Shown here: piece by piece, positions 13,648-15,740 of the stretch
Layout of the letters: each line of letters begins with the position of its first letter
Position numbering within the stretch: position 1 is the stretch's first letter
NCBI GenBank assembly: GCA_934254825.1
Contig: CAKQMB010000026.1
Coordinates: 1-15,740, forward strand
Length of the DNA: 15,740 nt
Direction: 5' to 3'
DNA from: an uncultured Clostridia bacterium
GTDB lineage: Bacteria; Bacillota; Clostridia; Christensenellales; Borkfalkiaceae
Position numbers and translations under genes: made by a program
Notes under the pieces: model-generated
Databases searched by the model: none
What the model saw: only the letters and a program-made list of their open reading frames with translations
What the model was told of the DNA's origin: nothing

Positions 13648-15326
13648 TCTATAATTTTTGTTTTGTCTGTTTTTACAGGCTCATTGTCGATGTTCGGAAC
13701 GCTTACTGTTCCAACGCAGTTATAGACTATCTTCACTTTCTGCGTTTTTACACCGTCATTTTTTTCGGCTTCATAAACGATTATCTTCTCCACAAACGTT
13801 CTTATGATTTCGGCGTTTAGTTCCGTGATGTCGGAATACTTGTTTACCAACTTCATAAACCGATCCACGCTTTCACCCTCTTCCCGAACGGCGGATATTT
13901 CATCTTTCAGCCTTTGAGCGGTTTGCTGTAATCCGTTCTGTTCCGCTTCATACGTTGCCGTCATCTTTGCAAATCGCTCGTCGCTTATTTTACCCGAAAC
14001 GTTATCTTCGTAAAGTTTCTGAATAATTCCGTCTATTTCGGCAATGCGTCTGACAGCTTTGTCGAGCGACGCTTTGTTTTCGGCTCGCAATTTTTCGGTT
14101 TCTCTTAAAGAACGTTTCTTTGCCAAGTCTAAAAACTCGCTTTCGTGTTCTCTTGCAAATGCCGTTACTTGACGCAAATCCCGTAAAAGAATTTTCTCAA
14201 TGTCCGCAAGTCTTATGAAGTGTGACGTGCAGAAATACTTGCGCTTCTTTCGATAAACCGAACACACAAAATAATCTTTTTGGTGCGGATTACGTTGTCT
14301 GCGTAAATATAGCCTATGTCCGCAATCTCCGCAAAACAACATTCCCGACAATGCGTTCGGTTCGCCAAGACTGTCAAGGCGGCGTTTTCCTTCTCGGATT
14401 TTCTGCACCGCCCAAAACGTTTCTTCGTCGATGATCGGCTCTTGCGTATCCTTGAAAACTTGCCATTCATCGGAAGGTAGCAAGATAACTTTTTTCGACT
14501 TAAACGATTTTTTCTTCGTCTTGAAATTTACCGTCCACCCAAGATATTCCCAATAACCGAGTATTGCTCCAACCGTTTGGTCTGCCCACGCTTCGGGCAT
14601 TTCGTTCGCTCTTATCGTAACCTTCCTGCCCATTTTCTTAGCGTGTATTTTCGGCGTATCGACACCTTCGTCCGTCAATATCCGTGAGATTTGCGACGGA
14701 CCGAAACCTTGCATACAAAGTCCGAATATTCTTCTTACAACCGTTGCCGCTTCTTCGTCGATAAGCCACTTGTTCTTATCGTTCGGATCTTTTATATATC
14801 CGTAAGGCGGTAACGGATTTGTATGTTTACCGGAATTACCTTTTGCCTTGATTGCCGACTTCATCTTCTTGCTGATGTCTTTCGCATACCATTCGTTCAT
14901 TATGTTTCTGAACGGCGTGAAGTCGTTATCCGTTTGAACTTCGCTGTCCACGTTGTCGTTGACTGCGATAAACTGCACGTCGTATTCGGGAAAAATAACT
15001 TCCGTATAGTAACCGACTTCGAGATAGTTTCTGCCGAAACGGGACATATCCTTGACGATAACTCGTTTAATAAGTCCTGCTTCGACTCTTTCCATCATCC
15101 GCTTAAAATCAGGTCGATTAAAGTTTGTTCCCGAATACCCGTCGTCCACATAAACCTGAACGTTTGCATAGCCTTTACTTTTCGCATATTGCAAGAGTAA
15201 TTCTCTTTGATTTTTTATACTGTTCGATTCGCCTGTCAACTCGTCATCTCTACTCAAACGAGTGTACAGTGCGGTTTCATCACCTTCTGTAAACGGTATT
15301 TTGTTGATTGCTGACTGATTTCTCAT
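13638..15326 (-). CDS. Large serine recombinase, TnpX/Tn4451 type
   Basis: This 562-residue large serine recombinase catalyses excision and insertion of mobile elements through a serine-DNA intermediate. The N-terminal resolvase domain starts with ALYTRLSRDDE: Arg23 and Ser25 correspond to Arg8 and Ser10 of gamma-delta resolvase. KDMSRFGRNYLEVG supplies Arg96 and Arg99. The recombinase domain follows (PLPPYGY at 171-177 to about 310). A zinc-ribbon has LFCGDCGHRLY and YFVC...FC, with Cys332, Cys335, Cys355 and Cys366. The coiled-coil region (about 385-490) precedes the C-terminal DUF4368-like segment (FMKLVNKYSDITELNAEIIRTFVEKI). All key residues are present, so it should be active. GAAGGAG precedes the ATG. 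It starts 20 bases after the small TnpW-like gene, forming one unit. The exact transposon is not identified. Confidence 0.95.
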   Translation of the reverse strand: MRNQSAINKIPFTEGDETALYTRLSRDDELTGESNSIKNQRELLLQYAKSKGYANVQVYVDDGYSGTNFNRPDFKRMMERVEAGLIKRVIVKDMSRFGRNYLEVGYYTEVIFPEYDVQFIAVNDNVDSEVQTDNDFTPFRNIMNEWYAKDISKKMKSAIKAKGNSGKHTNPLPPYGYIKDPNDKNKWLIDEEAATVVRRIFGLCMQGFGPSQISRILTDEGVDTPKIHAKKMGRKVTIRANEMPEAWADQTVGAILGYWEYLGWTVNFKTKKKSFKSKKVILLPSDEWQVFKDTQEPIIDEETFWAVQKIREGKRRLDSLGEPNALSGMLFCGDCGHRLYLRRQRNPHQKDYFVCSVYRKKRKYFCTSHFIRLADIEKILLRDLRQVTAFAREHESEFLDLAKKRSLRETEKLRAENKASLDKAVRRIAEIDGIIQKLYEDNVSGKISDERFAKMTATYEAEQNGLQQTAQRLKDEISAVREEGESVDRFMKLVNKYSDITELNAEIIRTFVEKIIVYEAEKNDGVKTQKVKIVYNCVGTVSVPNIDNEPVKTDKTKIIEVA

Positions 15327-15346
15327 TTTATACTCCTTCTGAAAAA

Positions 15347-15547
15347 TCAGCCTTCAAATGTAGCCTTTTGATTATTTAATCGGCGGCGTTCTTCGTCTAC
15401 CAAACCGTCTATTCCCGCTTCTATCAATTTCTTGATTTTCTGCTCTGCTGTTTCGTGCGCCGCTTCCGATTCTTCCGTTTCCACAATAAAAATCGTATTG
15501 TCGATTTTCACCGTGTAACTTCTTTTCTTATTATTTTCTACGCTTAT
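15347..15547 (-). CDS. Small TnpW-like protein with apparent ATA start
   Basis: A frame of 66 codons runs just upstream of the recombinase. The protein (SVENNKKRSYTVKIDNTIFIV..., then ETAEQKIKKLIEAG) resembles the transposon-encoded TnpW family: a basic start, a strand pattern with TVKI...IFIV, then an acidic-to-Lys-rich helix with K..LI. A perfect AAGGAGG (15562-15556) lies eight bases before an ATA at 15545-15547. From the upstream in-frame stop (15611-15613) to the first in-frame GTG, codon 13 inside the conserved part, there is no ATG, GTG or TTG. The start is therefore either a genuine ATA (rare but accepted in bacteria), an ACG one codon earlier, or an ATG damaged by one G-to-A change. 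TnpW function is not well defined. The TnpW match is by eye and moderate. Confidence 0.65.
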   Translation of the reverse strand: MSVENNKKRSYTVKIDNTIFIVETEESEAAHETAEQKIKKLIEAGIDGLVDEERRRLNNQKATFEG

Positions 15548-15597
15548 CGTTGTTTCCTCCTTGCGATGAAGCGTAAAAAATATTAAGTTGTCGTATC

Positions 15598-15656
15598 GGC
15601 ATAACCACGATTACGCTCCATCAATTATTCATTGATTCGTTATCCGTGATTATGCC
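15598..15656. repeat. Large imperfect hairpin upstream of the TnpW-like gene
   Basis: GGCATAACCACGATTACG (15598-15615) is nearly complementary to the stretch at 15638-15656, which begins CGTTATCCGTGATTATGCC; one arm is a base longer and there are two or three mismatches. Inside, ATCAAT and ATTGAT (15620-15625, 15631-15636) extend the fold. It lies about 35 bases before the AAGGAGG site. It could be a recombinase binding site (attachment sites of serine recombinases are imperfect dyads of about this length) or an RNA structure controlling the operon. Confidence 0.6.
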
Positions 15657-15715
15657 TTTACAGCTGCTCAAAAGTAAAGGTAAGTTCCGCAAAAACAACT
15701 AAAAATTGAAAAACG

Positions 15716-15735
15716 GCAAAAACGGCGTTTTTTGC
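15716..15735 (-). terminator. Weak terminator-like hairpin at the right edge
   Basis: GCAAAAA and TTTTTGC arms (7 bp, 6-base loop) are followed on the minus strand by CGTTTTTC. It may end a minus-strand gene lying beyond the window. The stem is short and A/T-rich, so support is low. Confidence 0.3.
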
Positions 15736-15740
15736 GGACG

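Noticed and set aside
15581..15619. 12-codon minus-strand frame (MERNRGYADTTT) before the TnpW-like gene
   Set aside because: It has no ribosome binding site and overlaps the left arm of the large hairpin. A leader peptide cannot be excluded but is not supported.
13600..15710. Terminal inverted repeats of a 2.1-kb element (A-rich stretch near 13602-13616 against 15690-15706)
   Set aside because: The similarity (AAAAACAA...AAAAAT) is low-complexity A-rich sequence, and TnpX-type elements do not need long terminal inverted repeats.

Overview
The window looks like chromosomal DNA of an anaerobic Bacillota bacterium of the Clostridia type, probably from a gut or rumen. This is inferred from gene content only: a bacterial V-type ATPase operon in the Enterococcus-like ntp order, a CmpB-family membrane protein, a BspA-type leucine-rich-repeat fragment and a TnpX-type large serine recombinase. 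Promoters that can be seen are classical -35/-10 types with 17-base spacers, and most ribosome binding sites are strong AGGAGG types.

Positions 1-7320 (minus strand) hold most of a V-type ATPase operon. In transcription order it encodes a small coiled-coil stalk subunit (H-like), I, K, E, C, F, A and the start of B; D and anything later lie beyond the left edge. The rotor subunit NtpK keeps every residue that binds Na+ in Enterococcus hirae NtpK, so the enzyme is predicted to move Na+. A perfect-consensus promoter (7503-7531) drives the operon through a leader of about 175 nt that holds an intrinsic-terminator-like hairpin. A second, weaker candidate promoter lies directly before ntpK.

Positions 7600-11370 (plus strand) hold three membrane-protein genes: a CorC/HlyC-type CNNM-CBS protein, a cation diffusion facilitator with the Asn-Asp/Asp-Asp site of the Mn group, and a CmpB-family integral membrane protein. 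Strong stem-loops follow the first and third. With the Na+ ATPase this makes a neighbourhood rich in cation-handling genes, though no shared regulation is visible.

Positions 10375-10475 and 11450-12495 are repeat territory: two kinds of short palindromic intergenic repeats, then two tandem copies of a unit of about 515-526 bp that share a 295-bp stretch with no differences by eye.

Positions 12496-15740 (minus strand) hold a BspA-like repeat protein lacking its N-terminus, directly downstream of a large serine recombinase. The recombinase is preceded by a small TnpW-like gene that has a perfect ribosome binding site but an ATA codon where the start should be, and upstream of that by a long imperfect hairpin. 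The likely reading is a Tn4451/TnpX-type mobile element that interrupted the repeat-protein gene. The far end of the element is not in the window.
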